Shown here piece by piece: positions 55,283 to 64,000 of a DNA stretch of 64,000 nt. How positions within the stretch are numbered: position 1 is the stretch's first letter; each line of letters starts with the position of its first letter. This DNA comes from Variovorax fucosicus (lineage in GTDB: Bacteria; Pseudomonadota; Gammaproteobacteria; Burkholderiales; Burkholderiaceae_C): positions 124,001 through 188,000 of the forward strand of contig NZ_JASZYU010000004.1 in the NCBI RefSeq assembly GCF_030316825.1, read 5' to 3'. The notes below the pieces were generated by a model. It searched no databases and had not been told where the DNA came from. It was given only the letters and a program-made list of their open reading frames with translations. Position numbers and translations under genes: made by a program.

Positions 55283-57819
55283 GCGGGTACCTTTGCCTCG
55301 TCGCTTGCTACGGAATTGATAGCGTCAAGCACCGGAATCCAGAAGGAAAAACGGCACCCGACGACCTCTGAACCATTGTAGAGGTTCTCTGCCTGCATAC
55401 GGCCGCGGTGCGACTCGACGATGGTGCGGCACAGGTTCAGCCCGATGCCCATGCCTTCGGGCTTGGTCGAGAAGAAGGCCTCGTAGAGCCGGTCCATCAC
55501 CTCGGGCGCCAGGCCCATGCCGGTGTCCTGCACCGAGAACTCGACGGCATTCTGGCCTTCGGCCATCCTCGGCAACACGCGCAGCTCGACGCTGCGGCGC
55601 GCCAGCGGCCGATCGGCCGCGTCGATCGACTCGGCTGCGTTCTTCAGCAGATTGACCAGCACCTGCTCGATCAGGATCGGATCTACGCGCAGGATCGGCA
55701 GCCGCGCCGCCACGTAGTGGTTGAGCCGCACGTTGCGCCGGCGCAGTTCGATACCGGCCAATTCGACCGCTTCGCTGACCATTGCGCCGACCTCGGCCGG
55801 CGTGCGGTTCGGCTCGCTGCGCTTCACGAAGGAGCGGATGCGCTGGATGATCTGGCCGGCACGCTGCGCCTGCTTGGACGTTTTGTCGAGGGCCGCCAGC
55901 AACGCTTCGTTGTCGATGGTCTGGCCGCGGATGCGCGAGGCCATGCCGTTGCAATAGTTGGTGATGGCGGTCAGCGGCTGGTTCAGCTCGTGTGCCACGC
56001 TGGAGGCCATCTCGCCCATCGTGATCAGGCGGCTGGCGGACTGCGCGCGATCCGCCTGTGCGGCCGACAGATCCTCGGCGTCGCGCCGCGGTGTGATGTC
56101 GGTGGCGATCACCATCTGTGCCAGCCGGCCGTCGACCCAGGTCAGGTAGCGCGAGCGCACTTCGAGCCACTTGCCGAGCTCGGGCACGAAGATCTCGTTG
56201 TTGGCCGGCTGCGCGCCGGTCAGCGTGTCGATCGGCAGGCCGGCGAACGGGTCGACGTCGTCCAGCCCCTCGTCGTGCGCCTGGGACGCCGGCACGCCAG
56301 CCTGCGCCACCATGCCGAGGTGGCCGATGGTGTCGGAGCCGAACCAGCTGCGGTAGAGCTTGTTGGCGAACAGCAGTTCCTCGCTGCCGAGCGGTGCCAC
56401 CGACACCGAGGCGTCGAGCGCTTCCAGCACCGTGGTGAAGCGCTCGTGCGAGGCCGACAACTGCTCGCGGATGCGCGTGGGCTCGGTGATGTCGGTCATC
56501 GACGTCATCCAGCCGGTTTGATGTCCGCGCGCATCGATCAGCGGCGACACGTACAGGCGGGCGCTGAACACGCTGCCGTTCTTTCGCTTCACGCGCACCT
56601 GAAAGCCGCCGGGCAGGGCGCGGCCATGCAGCTCTTCCTCGAGCCGCTCGTTCATCACCTCGCGGTCGGATTCCAGCCAGTAGGGGAAAGGCGGCGTCTG
56701 GCCGACCAGCTCGGACTCGCTCCAGCCGGTCATCGCGCAGAACGCCGCGTTGACGTAGGTGATGCGGCCTTCGAGATCAAGCACGCGCATGCCGGTCAGC
56801 ATGGAGTTCTCCATCGCCCGGCGGAAGTTGGTTTCGGCCATCAGCGCCTGTTGTGCCTGCAGGCGCCGCCGGGTGTGGCGCCACGTGCCGATCAGCATCC
56901 AGCTGGTGAGCACGCTGAGCGCGACCACCAGCCAGAACAGCCCGTTGCCGACGATGCCCTGCGAGGTGCGGTAGGCCTGTGCGCGCAGCAGCAGGCCGTT
57001 GCCGACCGGTGACACCGGTACCTCGTATTCGTTGGTGTGCTCGGCCCAGGGCAGCAGCCGCGCGCCGGCCTCGCGCGGATTGACGGTGTTGCCGGCGATC
57101 AATCCGTCCTTGGCGTCGAGCAGCGACACCGCATAGCGTGCCGACACCTCGGGCGGGATGCCGTAGCGCAGCAGCCCGTCGATCGAGAACTCCCCGAGCA
57201 CCACGCCGGCAAACAGGCCCTGGTCGAACAGTGGAATGTGGAGCTGCAGCAGGCTTGGCGGATCGCTGCCCGCCACCGGCTGCGAAAACACCGGCTGGCG
57301 CAATTCGCGCGCGAGCGCGTAGTTGGTTTCGATATCGCCCGGACGCAGCACCTCGCCGATCGCATGTTGCTGGGCCGGATGCAGGCTGGGTGCCCCATAG
57401 GCCGCGCGCACACGGCGCCGGTCGTCGATCCAGGTCACGGCCTGCAGCTCGGGGAACTGGCTCACCAGCGACTCGGACCGGCTCGCGAACTCGGTCGGAT
57501 CGATCTCGCGATTGGATGCATCGCGCGCGATGCGCATCAGCTGCTCCTGCCGCTCGAGTAACCGCAACCGCACGCGCTGCTGGGCGTATTCGACATCGCG
57601 CTTGACCGACTCCTGCTCGCGCCCGAGCTCTTCGGCGCGCAGATACCAGAAGGCCGACACGATGGCCGCCAGAAACAGCAACACCGCTGCCAGCGGCGCC
57701 AGCATGGCGACCGCGTCCTGCAACACCGGCGTTTGCCTGCGCCACCAGCGGCGCCACCACGACAACGGCGACGCGCTCACGACCTGGCGCGCTGCAGTGA
57801 CGGGGGAAGAGAGGGGCAT
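55279..57819 (-). CDS. PAS-domain sensor histidine kinase
   Basis: 846 residues. Two membrane helices (about 34-60 and 291-312) enclose a periplasmic sensor of about 230 residues. Two PAS domains follow (about 330-445, 460-575), then the kinase: phospho-His at residue 610 in SVAHELNQPLTAITNY, N box VLVNLLKNAAESI, G1 DTGMGLAPE and G2 GMGIGLNLCRTIV. It resembles DctB/FixL-type kinases. The periplasmic sensor suggests an external small molecule, perhaps an organic acid, but the ligand is unknown. Paired with the response regulator. Confidence 0.9.
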   Translation of the reverse strand: MPLSSPVTAARQVVSASPLSWWRRWWRRQTPVLQDAVAMLAPLAAVLLFLAAIVSAFWYLRAEELGREQESVKRDVEYAQQRVRLRLLERQEQLMRIARDASNREIDPTEFASRSESLVSQFPELQAVTWIDDRRRVRAAYGAPSLHPAQQHAIGEVLRPGDIETNYALARELRQPVFSQPVAGSDPPSLLQLHIPLFDQGLFAGVVLGEFSIDGLLRYGIPPEVSARYAVSLLDAKDGLIAGNTVNPREAGARLLPWAEHTNEYEVPVSPVGNGLLLRAQAYRTSQGIVGNGLFWLVVALSVLTSWMLIGTWRHTRRRLQAQQALMAETNFRRAMENSMLTGMRVLDLEGRITYVNAAFCAMTGWSESELVGQTPPFPYWLESDREVMNERLEEELHGRALPGGFQVRVKRKNGSVFSARLYVSPLIDARGHQTGWMTSMTDITEPTRIREQLSASHERFTTVLEALDASVSVAPLGSEELLFANKLYRSWFGSDTIGHLGMVAQAGVPASQAHDEGLDDVDPFAGLPIDTLTGAQPANNEIFVPELGKWLEVRSRYLTWVDGRLAQMVIATDITPRRDAEDLSAAQADRAQSASRLITMGEMASSVAHELNQPLTAITNYCNGMASRIRGQTIDNEALLAALDKTSKQAQRAGQIIQRIRSFVKRSEPNRTPAEVGAMVSEAVELAGIELRRRNVRLNHYVAARLPILRVDPILIEQVLVNLLKNAAESIDAADRPLARRSVELRVLPRMAEGQNAVEFSVQDTGMGLAPEVMDRLYEAFFSTKPEGMGIGLNLCRTIVESHRGRMQAENLYNGSEVVGCRFSFWIPVLDAINSVASDEAKVPA

Positions 57820-57876
57820 CGCGCGAGTTTAGGGGAACCCCCGACTTGTGCCGCTGGACACGCCTGAAATGGCTTT

Positions 57877-57906
57877 CGATGGGGCAGGCGATTAGCTGCC
57901 CCATCG
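57877..57906. promoter_or_regulatory. Perfect 10-base inverted repeat upstream of aceE
   Basis: CGATGGGGCA (57877-57886) and TGCCCCATCG (57897-57906) are perfect inverted copies around GGCGATTAGC. No T run follows on either strand, so it is not a standard terminator. It lies between the kinase start (57819) and the aceE promoter and could be a regulator site or a transcript-end hairpin. Confidence 0.45.
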
Positions 57907-57927
57907 CCCAACAAGTACTGCAATACG

Positions 57928-57942
57928 TTTCATAATAAGAAA
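57928..57942 (+). promoter_or_regulatory. aceE promoter -10 and overlapping palindrome
   Basis: TTTC-ATAATAA-GAAA (57928-57942) is a short palindrome, and CATAAT (57931-57936) within it is a good -10 box. About 100 bases of leader follow before the aceE start at 58045. Overlap of a dyad with the -10 box is typical of repressor control; the protein is not known. Confidence 0.45.
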
Positions 57943-58044
57943 TCGATACGCACCATTTGAAATCTCTAAAAATTTGTGCGAAACTGCCGCGCGATGCAAA
58001 CCCGGCGGTAAATTGCTGCCATCCACATCCAGGAGACAAACAAC

Positions 58045-60759
58045 ATGTCGGCAAATCCCGAGAATCTTTTTGGCTCGGCCGCGAACGACGCGGACAGGCA
58101 GGAAACGCGTGAATGGATGGACGCACTGTCCGCCGTGATCCAGAGCGAGGGCCCGGAGCGCGCCCACTTCCTGCTCGAGCAACTGCTCGAACATGCGCGC
58201 CAGAACAGCATCGACATGCCGTTCTCGGCCAACACCGGCTACGTCAACACCATCGAGCCCGACCAGGAAGCGCGCTGCACCGGCAACATCGAAGTCGAAG
58301 AGCGACTGCGCGCCTACATGCGCTGGAATGCGATGGCGATGGTGGTCAAGGCCAACCGCCATCACCCTGTCGATGGGGGCGACCTCGGTGGCCACATCGG
58401 CTCGTTCGGCTCGCTGGCCCACATGTTCGGCGCCGGCTTCAACCACTTCTGGCACGCCGAGAGTGAAAACCACGGCGGCGACTGCCTCTACATCCAGGGC
58501 CACGTGTCGCCGGGCGTCTATGCGCGCGCCTACCTCGAAGGCCGCCTGACCGAAGAGCAACTGCTGCACTTCCGCCAGGAAGTCGACGGCAAGGGCCTGT
58601 CGAGCTACCCGCACCCGAAGCTGATGCCCGAGTTCTGGCAGTTCCCGACCGTGTCGATGGGCCTCGGCCCGCTGATGGCGATCTACCAGGCCCGCTTCCT
58701 CAAGTACCTGCACGCCCGCGGCATCGCCAACACCGAGAACCGCAAGGTCTGGGTGTTCTGCGGCGACGGCGAAATGGACGAGGTCGAGTCGCTCGGCGCC
58801 ATCGGCCTGGCCGCCCGCGAGAACCTCGACAACCTGGTGTTCGTCGTCAATTGCAACCTGCAGCGCCTCGATGGCCCGGTGCGCGGCAACGGCAAGATCG
58901 TGCAGGAGCTCGAAGGCGAGTTCCGCGGCTCGGGCTGGAACGTGATCAAGCTGCTGTGGGGCAGCGAATGGGATCCGCTGCTGGCGCGCGACAAGGATGG
59001 TGCGCTCAAGAAGCTCATGATGGACACGCTCGACGGCGACTACCAGGCCTTCAAGGCGAACGACGGCGCGTATGTCCGTAAGCATTTCTTCGGCCGCGAT
59101 CCGCGCACGCTCGAGATGGTTGCCCACATGACGGACGACGAGATCTGGCAGCTCAAGCGCGGCGGCCACGACCCGAAGAAGGTCTATGCAGCGTTCCATG
59201 CGGCCGTCAACCACACCGGCCAACCGACGGTGTTGCTGATCAAGACCGTCAAGGGCTTCGGCATGGGCAAGAGCGGCGAGGGCAAGAACAACGTGCACCA
59301 GACCAAGAAGCTCACCGACGAAGACATCAAGGCGTTCCGCGACCGCTTCAACATTCCGATTCCCGACAGCCAGCTGGCCGAGATTCCGTTCTACAAGCCG
59401 GCCGACGACACGCCCGAAATGCAGTACCTGCACGAGCGCCGCAAGGCGCTGGGCGGTTACCTGCCGCATCGCCGCACCAAGGCCGATGAGAGCTTCACGG
59501 TGCCTTCGCTGGAAACCTTCAAGTCGGTGGTCGAGCCCACGGCCGAAGGCCGCGAGATCTCGACCACGCAGGCCTATGTGCGCTTTCTCACGCAGCTGCT
59601 GCGCGATCAGGCGCTCGGCCCGCGCGTGGTGCCGATCCTGGTCGACGAAGCGCGCACTTTCGGCATGGAAGGCCTGTTTCGCCAGATCGGCATCTACAAC
59701 CCCGCAGGACAGCAGTACACCCCGGTCGACAAGGACCAGGTCATGTACTACCGCGAAGACAAGGCCGGCCAGATCCTGCAGGAAGGCATCAACGAAGCCG
59801 GCGGCATGGCCAGCTGGATTGCGGCAGCCACGTCGTACAGCACCAACAACCGCATCATGGTGCCGTTCTATGTGTACTACTCGATGTTTGGCTTCCAGCG
59901 CATCGGCGACCTGGCCTGGGCGGCCGGCGACATGCAGGCGCGGGGCTTCCTGCTCGGCGGCACCTCGGGGCGCACCACGCTGAACGGCGAAGGCCTGCAG
60001 CACGAAGACGGCCACAGCCACATCCTGGCCAACACCATCCCGAACTGCGTCAGCTACGACCCGACCTTCGCGCACGAAGTCGGCGTCATCCTGCACCACG
60101 GCCTCAAGCGCATGGTCGAGCGCCAGGAAAACGTCTACTACTACCTGACGCTGCTCAACGAGAACTACCCGATGCCCGGCCTACAGCCCGGCACTGAGGA
60201 ACAGATCATCAAGGGCATGTACCTGTCCAAGCAGGGGCCGGCTCTGAAGGCCAAGGCGCCGACCGTGCAGCTGCTCGGCAGCGGCACGATCCTGCGCGAG
60301 AGCTTCGCGGCGCAGGAACTGCTCGAGAAGGACTGGGGCGTGAGCGCGAGCGTGTGGAGCTGCCCGAGCTTCAACGAACTCACGCGCGACGGCCAGGATG
60401 CCGACCGCTGGAACCTGCTGCACCCGACCGACACGCCGCGCGTGCCGTTCATCGCGCAGCAACTCGCTGCCAGCACCGGCCCGGTGGTTGCCTCGACCGA
60501 CTACATGAAGGCCTATGCCGAGCAGGTGCGTCCGTTCATTCCGAAGGGCCGTACCTACAAGGTGCTGGGCACAGACGGCTTCGGCCGCAGCGACTTCCGC
60601 AGCAAGCTGCGCGAGCACTTCGAGATCAACCGCCATTTCATCGTGGTGGCCGCACTCAAGGCACTCAGCGAAGACGGCACGCTGCCGGCCGCCAAAGTGG
60701 CTGAAGCGATCAAGAAGTACGGCATCGACGCCGACAAGATCAACCCGCTTTACGCGTAA
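58045..60759 (+). CDS. aceE: Pyruvate dehydrogenase E1 component (homodimeric)
   Basis: 904 residues from an ATG with AGGAG upstream. Thiamine-diphosphate enzyme that decarboxylates pyruvate in the pyruvate dehydrogenase complex. TPP motif [14 protein letters not shown] to NLQRLDGPV, the active-site loop [14 protein letters not shown] (His near), and [16 protein letters not shown] in the C-terminal half. Length and the beta/gamma-proteobacterial homodimeric type fit. First gene of the PDH operon. Confidence 0.96.
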   Translation: MSANPENLFGSAANDADRQETREWMDALSAVIQSEGPERAHFLLEQLLEHARQNSIDMPFSANTGYVNTIEPDQEARCTGNIEVEERLRAYMRWNAMAMVVKANRHHPVDGGDLGGHIGSFGSLAHMFGAGFNHFWHAESENHGGDCLYIQGHVSPGVYARAYLEGRLTEEQLLHFRQEVDGKGLSSYPHPKLMPEFWQFPTVSMGLGPLMAIYQARFLKYLHARGIANTENRKVWVFCGDGEMDEVESLGAIGLAARENLDNLVFVVNCNLQRLDGPVRGNGKIVQELEGEFRGSGWNVIKLLWGSEWDPLLARDKDGALKKLMMDTLDGDYQAFKANDGAYVRKHFFGRDPRTLEMVAHMTDDEIWQLKRGGHDPKKVYAAFHAAVNHTGQPTVLLIKTVKGFGMGKSGEGKNNVHQTKKLTDEDIKAFRDRFNIPIPDSQLAEIPFYKPADDTPEMQYLHERRKALGGYLPHRRTKADESFTVPSLETFKSVVEPTAEGREISTTQAYVRFLTQLLRDQALGPRVVPILVDEARTFGMEGLFRQIGIYNPAGQQYTPVDKDQVMYYREDKAGQILQEGINEAGGMASWIAAATSYSTNNRIMVPFYVYYSMFGFQRIGDLAWAAGDMQARGFLLGGTSGRTTLNGEGLQHEDGHSHILANTIPNCVSYDPTFAHEVGVILHHGLKRMVERQENVYYYLTLLNENYPMPGLQPGTEEQIIKGMYLSKQGPALKAKAPTVQLLGSGTILRESFAAQELLEKDWGVSASVWSCPSFNELTRDGQDADRWNLLHPTDTPRVPFIAQQLAASTGPVVASTDYMKAYAEQVRPFIPKGRTYKVLGTDGFGRSDFRSKLREHFEINRHFIVVAALKALSEDGTLPAAKVAEAIKKYGIDADKINPLYA

Positions 60760-60791
60760 TCATCAACGCCACAAGGCGGGAGACACACAAC

Positions 60792-62456
60792 ATGGCAACA
60801 GTGGAAGTCAAAGTGCCGGACATCGGCGATTTCGATGAAGTCGCGGTGATCGAGGTGCTGGTGAAGGTGGGCGACACGGTCAAGGCCGAGCAGTCGCTGA
60901 TCACGGTGGAGTCGGACAAGGCGTCGATGGAAATCCCGTCGAGCACGGCCGGCGTGGTGAAGGAACTCAAGGTCGCCGTTGGCGACAAGGTCAAGGAAGG
61001 CTCGGTCGTGCTGGTGGTGGAGGCCGAAGGCGCCGCCGCCGCTCCCGCCCCTGCAGCCGCTGCGGCCCCTGCAGCCGCGCCTGCCCAGGCGGCTGCACCC
61101 GTGCCTGCTGCGGCGGCGCCTGCAGCGGCGGCTGGCCCGATCGACGTCAAGGTGCCGGACATCGGCGACTTCAAGGACGTGGCCGTCATCGAAATCCTGG
61201 TCAAGGCCGGCGACACGATCAAGGTCGAGCAGTCGTTGATCACGGTCGAGTCGGACAAGGCGTCGATGGAGATTCCCTCGTCCGCCGCCGGCGTGCTGAA
61301 AGAGCTCAAGGTCAAGGTCGGCGACACGGTCAACATCGGCGATCTGATCGCGGTGATCGAAGGCTCGGGCGGCGGTGCTGCGGCACCCGCGGCCGCACCG
61401 GCCCAGGCTGCAGCCGCGCCTGCGCCGGCCACCGCATCGGCTCCCGCTGCTGCGGCGCCGGCGGCGTCCGCAGCAGCAGCGCCTGCTGCGCACCAGCCGA
61501 CGGTGGCTCCCAGCGCCGGTCTGCCGCACGCATCCCCCTCCGTGCGCAAGTTCGCGCGTGAGCTCGGCGTGCCGCTGGAAGAGGTCAAGGGTTCGGGGCC
61601 GAAGGGGCGCATCACGCAGGAAGACGTCCAGGGCTTCACCCGCGCCGTGATGAGCGGCCAGTCCAGCACCAAGGCGGCCGGCGCGAAGGCACCGGCGGGC
61701 GGCGGCGGTGCCGATGGTGCGGCGCTGGGCCTGATCCCCTGGCCCAAGGTCGACTTCACGAAGTTCGGCAGCGTCGAGCGCAAGGATCTGTCGCGCATCA
61801 AGAAGCTCAGCGGTGCCAACCTGCACCGCAACTGGGTGATGATCCCGCACGTCACGAATAACGACGAGGCTGACATTACCGAGCTCGAGGCTTTCCGCGT
61901 CTCCACCAACAAGGAGAACGAGAAGTCCGGCGTCAAGGTGACGATGCTGGCCTTCGTGATCAAGGCGGTGGTGGCGGCGCTGAAGAAGTTCCCGGATTTC
62001 AATGCCAGCCTGGACGGCGACACGCTGGTCTATAAGCAGTACTACAACGTTGGCTTCGCGGCCGACACGCCCAACGGGCTCGTGGTGCCGGTGCTGAAAG
62101 ATGCCGACAAGAAGGGCATCCTGCAGATCAGCGTGGAAATGGGCGAACTCGCCAAGAAGGCGCGCGACGGCAAGCTGGGCTCGGCCGACATGCAGGGTGG
62201 ATGCATGTCGATCAGCTCGCTCGGCGGCATCGGCGGCACGCACTTCACGCCCATCATCAATGCGCCCGAAGTCGCCATTCTGGGCCTGTCCAAGGGCCAG
62301 ATGAAGCCGGTATGGGACGGCAAGCAGTTCGTGCCGCGCCTGACGCTGCCGCTGTCGCTGTCGTACGACCACCGGGTGATTGACGGAGCTTTGGCGGCGC
62401 GCTTCAACGCGTACCTGGGGCAGGTGCTCGCCGACTACCGCCGCATCCTGCTATGA
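60792..62456 (+). CDS. aceF: Dihydrolipoamide acetyltransferase (PDH E2)
   Basis: 554 residues, 32 bases after aceE. Two N-terminal lipoyl domains (lipoyl Lys in [13 protein letters not shown], each repeated), joined by Ala/Pro-rich linkers; a subunit-binding domain [20 protein letters not shown]; and the catalytic domain with [13 protein letters not shown] near the C-terminus (His catalytic). Two lipoyl domains plus one more on E3 give three per E2-E3 unit. Overlaps the next gene by ATGA. Confidence 0.96.
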   Translation: MATVEVKVPDIGDFDEVAVIEVLVKVGDTVKAEQSLITVESDKASMEIPSSTAGVVKELKVAVGDKVKEGSVVLVVEAEGAAAAPAPAAAAAPAAAPAQAAAPVPAAAAPAAAAGPIDVKVPDIGDFKDVAVIEILVKAGDTIKVEQSLITVESDKASMEIPSSAAGVLKELKVKVGDTVNIGDLIAVIEGSGGGAAAPAAAPAQAAAAPAPATASAPAAAAPAASAAAAPAAHQPTVAPSAGLPHASPSVRKFARELGVPLEEVKGSGPKGRITQEDVQGFTRAVMSGQSSTKAAGAKAPAGGGGADGAALGLIPWPKVDFTKFGSVERKDLSRIKKLSGANLHRNWVMIPHVTNNDEADITELEAFRVSTNKENEKSGVKVTMLAFVIKAVVAALKKFPDFNASLDGDTLVYKQYYNVGFAADTPNGLVVPVLKDADKKGILQISVEMGELAKKARDGKLGSADMQGGCMSISSLGGIGGTHFTPIINAPEVAILGLSKGQMKPVWDGKQFVPRLTLPLSLSYDHRVIDGALAARFNAYLGQVLADYRRILL

Positions 62457-63043
62457 CCACGGTGGTGGCCGCCCGCAAGGGCGGCCAGGTGGCAATGGTG
62501 GCCGACTCGCTCGTGACCTTCGGGGACACGCGCATGTCGCAGCGCATGGAGGCCAACCGCAAGATGTTCAAGGTCGACGATGCGGCCGGACAAAGCGTGA
62601 TGGCGGTGGCCGGCTCGGCCGCGCACTTCCCTGCGTTGCGGCATGCGCTGGCCAGCATCTCGCGCGAGGAGCTGCGCCTGGGCAGCAAGGACGAGGTGTA
62701 CCGCACCTTTCTGCAGTTGCATCCGGTGCTGAAGGACTCGTTCTTCCTGCAGACCAAGGAAGACGAGCACGAGCCCTACGAATCGAGCCAGTTCACCGTG
62801 TTGCTGGCCAACCCGAGCGGCATCTACGGCATCTACAGCTACCGCGAAGTGTTCGAGTTCAAGGAGTTCTGGGGCATCGGCTCCGGACGCAGCTTTGCAC
62901 TCGGCGCCATGCATGCGGCTTACCCCAAGGCGCGCAGTGCGCTGGAAGTCGCGCAGGCCGGCATCGCCGCGGCTTGCGAATTCGATCGCAATTCGGCCGA
63001 ACCGGTCGACGTTCTCACACTCAAACTCAAGGTGTCCAAATGA
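62453..63043 (+). CDS. HslV-like proteasome homologue, betaproteobacterial (BPH) type
   Basis: 196 residues. After Met removal the chain starts [20 protein letters not shown], matching HslV (TTIVSVRRNGQ). Thr1 would be the nucleophile, Asp17 falls in the same place as in proteasome subunits, and Lys36 in ANRKMFKV corresponds to the conserved Lys33 after a three-residue insertion. A Gly-rich turn [14 protein letters not shown] fits the later conserved GSG. It resembles the stand-alone proteasome-like BPH family. There is no HslU ATPase gene nearby. It sits inside the PDH operon, coupled by ATGA to both aceF and lpdA, an unexpected position. Confidence 0.75.
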   Translation: MTTVVAARKGGQVAMVADSLVTFGDTRMSQRMEANRKMFKVDDAAGQSVMAVAGSAAHFPALRHALASISREELRLGSKDEVYRTFLQLHPVLKDSFFLQTKEDEHEPYESSQFTVLLANPSGIYGIYSYREVFEFKEFWGIGSGRSFALGAMHAAYPKARSALEVAQAGIAAACEFDRNSAEPVDVLTLKLKVSK

Positions 63044-64000
63044 GCGAACAACAAATTCAGGTGCCCGACATCGGTGACTTCGACGAAGTCGCGGTGATCG
63101 AGGTGCTGGTGAAGCCAGGCGACACGGTCAAGGTCGAGCAATCGCTGATCACGGTCGAATCGGACAAGGCCTCGATGGAAATCCCGTCATCGGCAGCAGG
63201 CGTGGTCAAGGCGCTGGCGGTGAAAGTCGGCGACAAGGTCAAGCAAGGCTCGGTGGTGCTGACGCTGGAAGTCGATGGCGCCGTGGCGCCCGCTGCTGCG
63301 CCGGCAGCAGCCCGCGCGCCGGCCGCCGCAGCAGCGAAACCGGCCGCAGCGCCGCCCCCGGCGCCGGCCCCCGCAGCTGCATCGAGTTATGGCGGCGCGG
63401 TCGATGTCGAATGTGATGTGGTTGTTCTCGGCGCTGGCCCCGGCGGTTATTCGGCCGCCTTCCGCGCGGCCGACCTCGGCCTCAAGGTGGTGCTGGTCGA
63501 GCGCTACGCGACGCTCGGCGGCGTTTGCCTGAACGTCGGCTGCATTCCATCGAAGGCGCTGCTGCACGTTGCGTCGGTGATGGACGAGGTCAAGCACTTC
63601 GAGTCGCTTGGCGTCACGTTCGCAGCGCCGACGGTCGACCGCGCCAAGCTGCTGGGCCACAAGAACAAGGTGGTGGGCAAGCTCACCGGCGGCCTGACCG
63701 CGATGGCCAAGATGCGCAAGGTGACCGTGGTGCGCGGCGTCGGCAATTTCATCGACCCGTACCACCTCGAGGTGGAAGAAACCTCGGGCACGAGCTGGGA
63801 CACGACCGGCAAGAAGCAGGTCGTCAAGTTCCGCAACGCCATCATCGCGGCTGGCTCGCAGTCGGTCAGCCTGCCGTTCATGCCGAAGGACGATCCGCGC
63901 ATCGTCGACTCCACGGGCGCGCTCGAGATGGGCACCGACCCGAAGCGCATGCTGATCCTGGGCGGCGGCATCATCGGCCTCGAAATGGGCACGGTGTATT
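63040..64000 (+). CDS. lpdA: Dihydrolipoyl dehydrogenase (PDH E3) with N-terminal lipoyl domain (3' end outside window)
   Basis: The first 320 codons are present; the gene is cut by the window end. N-terminal lipoyl domain ([20 protein letters not shown] with lipoyl Lys in [10 protein letters not shown]) and an Ala/Pro linker lead to the flavoprotein: FAD motif [20 protein letters not shown], the redox disulfide [13 protein letters not shown], then [10 protein letters not shown] for NAD(P) near the end. It regenerates the lipoyl groups of E2. The lipoyl domain on E3 is known in several betaproteobacteria. Confidence 0.95.
   Translation, partial: MSEQQIQVPDIGDFDEVAVIEVLVKPGDTVKVEQSLITVESDKASMEIPSSAAGVVKALAVKVGDKVKQGSVVLTLEVDGAVAPAAAPAAARAPAAAAAKPAAAPPPAPAPAAASSYGGAVDVECDVVVLGAGPGGYSAAFRAADLGLKVVLVERYATLGGVCLNVGCIPSKALLHVASVMDEVKHFESLGVTFAAPTVDRAKLLGHKNKVVGKLTGGLTAMAKMRKVTVVRGVGNFIDPYHLEVEETSGTSWDTTGKKQVVKFRNAIIAAGSQSVSLPFMPKDDPRIVDSTGALEMGTDPKRMLILGGGIIGLEMGTVY

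Noticed and set aside
57892-60099. Minus-strand open frame of 735 codons across aceE
   Set aside because: Shadow of aceE; it also runs through the aceE promoter region.
61020-61500. GCC/GCT-rich tandem-like stretches in aceF as DNA repeats or a CRISPR array
   Set aside because: They encode the Ala/Pro linkers of the E2 protein; spacing is irregular and no spacer-repeat structure exists.

Overview
The window is high-GC (roughly two-thirds G+C), densely packed chromosomal DNA from a betaproteobacterium. It is most likely a Comamonadaceae member of the Variovorax type. The reasons are the beta-type gene orders (isc operon beside dnaQ; aceE-aceF-lpdA with a lipoyl domain fused to E3; mcm-meaB-pccB-pccA-bioB), an intracellular PHB depolymerase, and short intergenic repeats of the kind common in that family. 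This placement is inferred from gene content, not from a database match.

Positions 1 to about 20,770 are the right-hand part of a siphovirus-type prophage; its left end lies outside the window. Read left to right on the plus strand it holds head genes (gpF-like protein, scaffold, major capsid protein), two cargo genes (a methyltransferase and a GPSL-motif protein), connector and tail-completion genes, tail tube, a tail chaperone pair joined by a predicted -1 frameshift (A_AAA_AAC), a 995-residue tape measure, and a gene-transfer-agent-like tail tip set (DUF2460, Fe-S hub, NlpC/P60 peptidase, J-like protein). Fibre genes and a lysis cassette (small membrane proteins, holin candidate, lysozyme, Rz with Rz1 embedded in another frame) follow. 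A minus-strand tyrosine integrase sits directly against the 5' end of dusA, the arrangement of dusA-associated integrases; dusA has been restored by the insertion.

Positions 20.7-34.2 kb: dusA, then a GntR regulator divergent from a propionyl-CoA/methylmalonyl-CoA module (mutase, GNAT protein, MeaB GTPase, carboxylase beta, DUF1963-like protein, biotinylated carboxylase alpha, biotin synthase, VOC protein that may be the missing epimerase). Then come an Lrp regulator divergent from an EamA exporter, and a LysE exporter downstream of an RnfB-like ferredoxin.

Positions 34.2-46.6 kb: RnfB-like protein, PHB depolymerase with a PhaR-like operator, aromatic aminotransferase divergent from uvrB, then the Fe-S cluster operon iscR-iscS-iscU-iscA-hscB-hscA-fdx with a long structured leader, dnaQ and tRNA-Val(CAC).

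Positions 46.6-57.8 kb: a small acidic Pro-rich protein, an L-2-hydroxyglutarate oxidase-like enzyme, membrane stress proteins (YqjD/YqjE types), pyrD, rpiA, a glutaredoxin-like secreted protein, oligopeptidase A, folD, and a FixJ-type response regulator with its PAS histidine kinase. From 58.0 kb to the end is the pyruvate dehydrogenase operon aceE-aceF-(HslV-like proteasome homologue)-lpdA; lpdA is cut by the window edge.

No stretch longer than about 300 bases lacks a gene. The largest gaps (39,895-40,115 and 57,820-58,044) hold regulatory structure and are annotated. No CRISPR array, rRNA gene or insertion sequence was seen.
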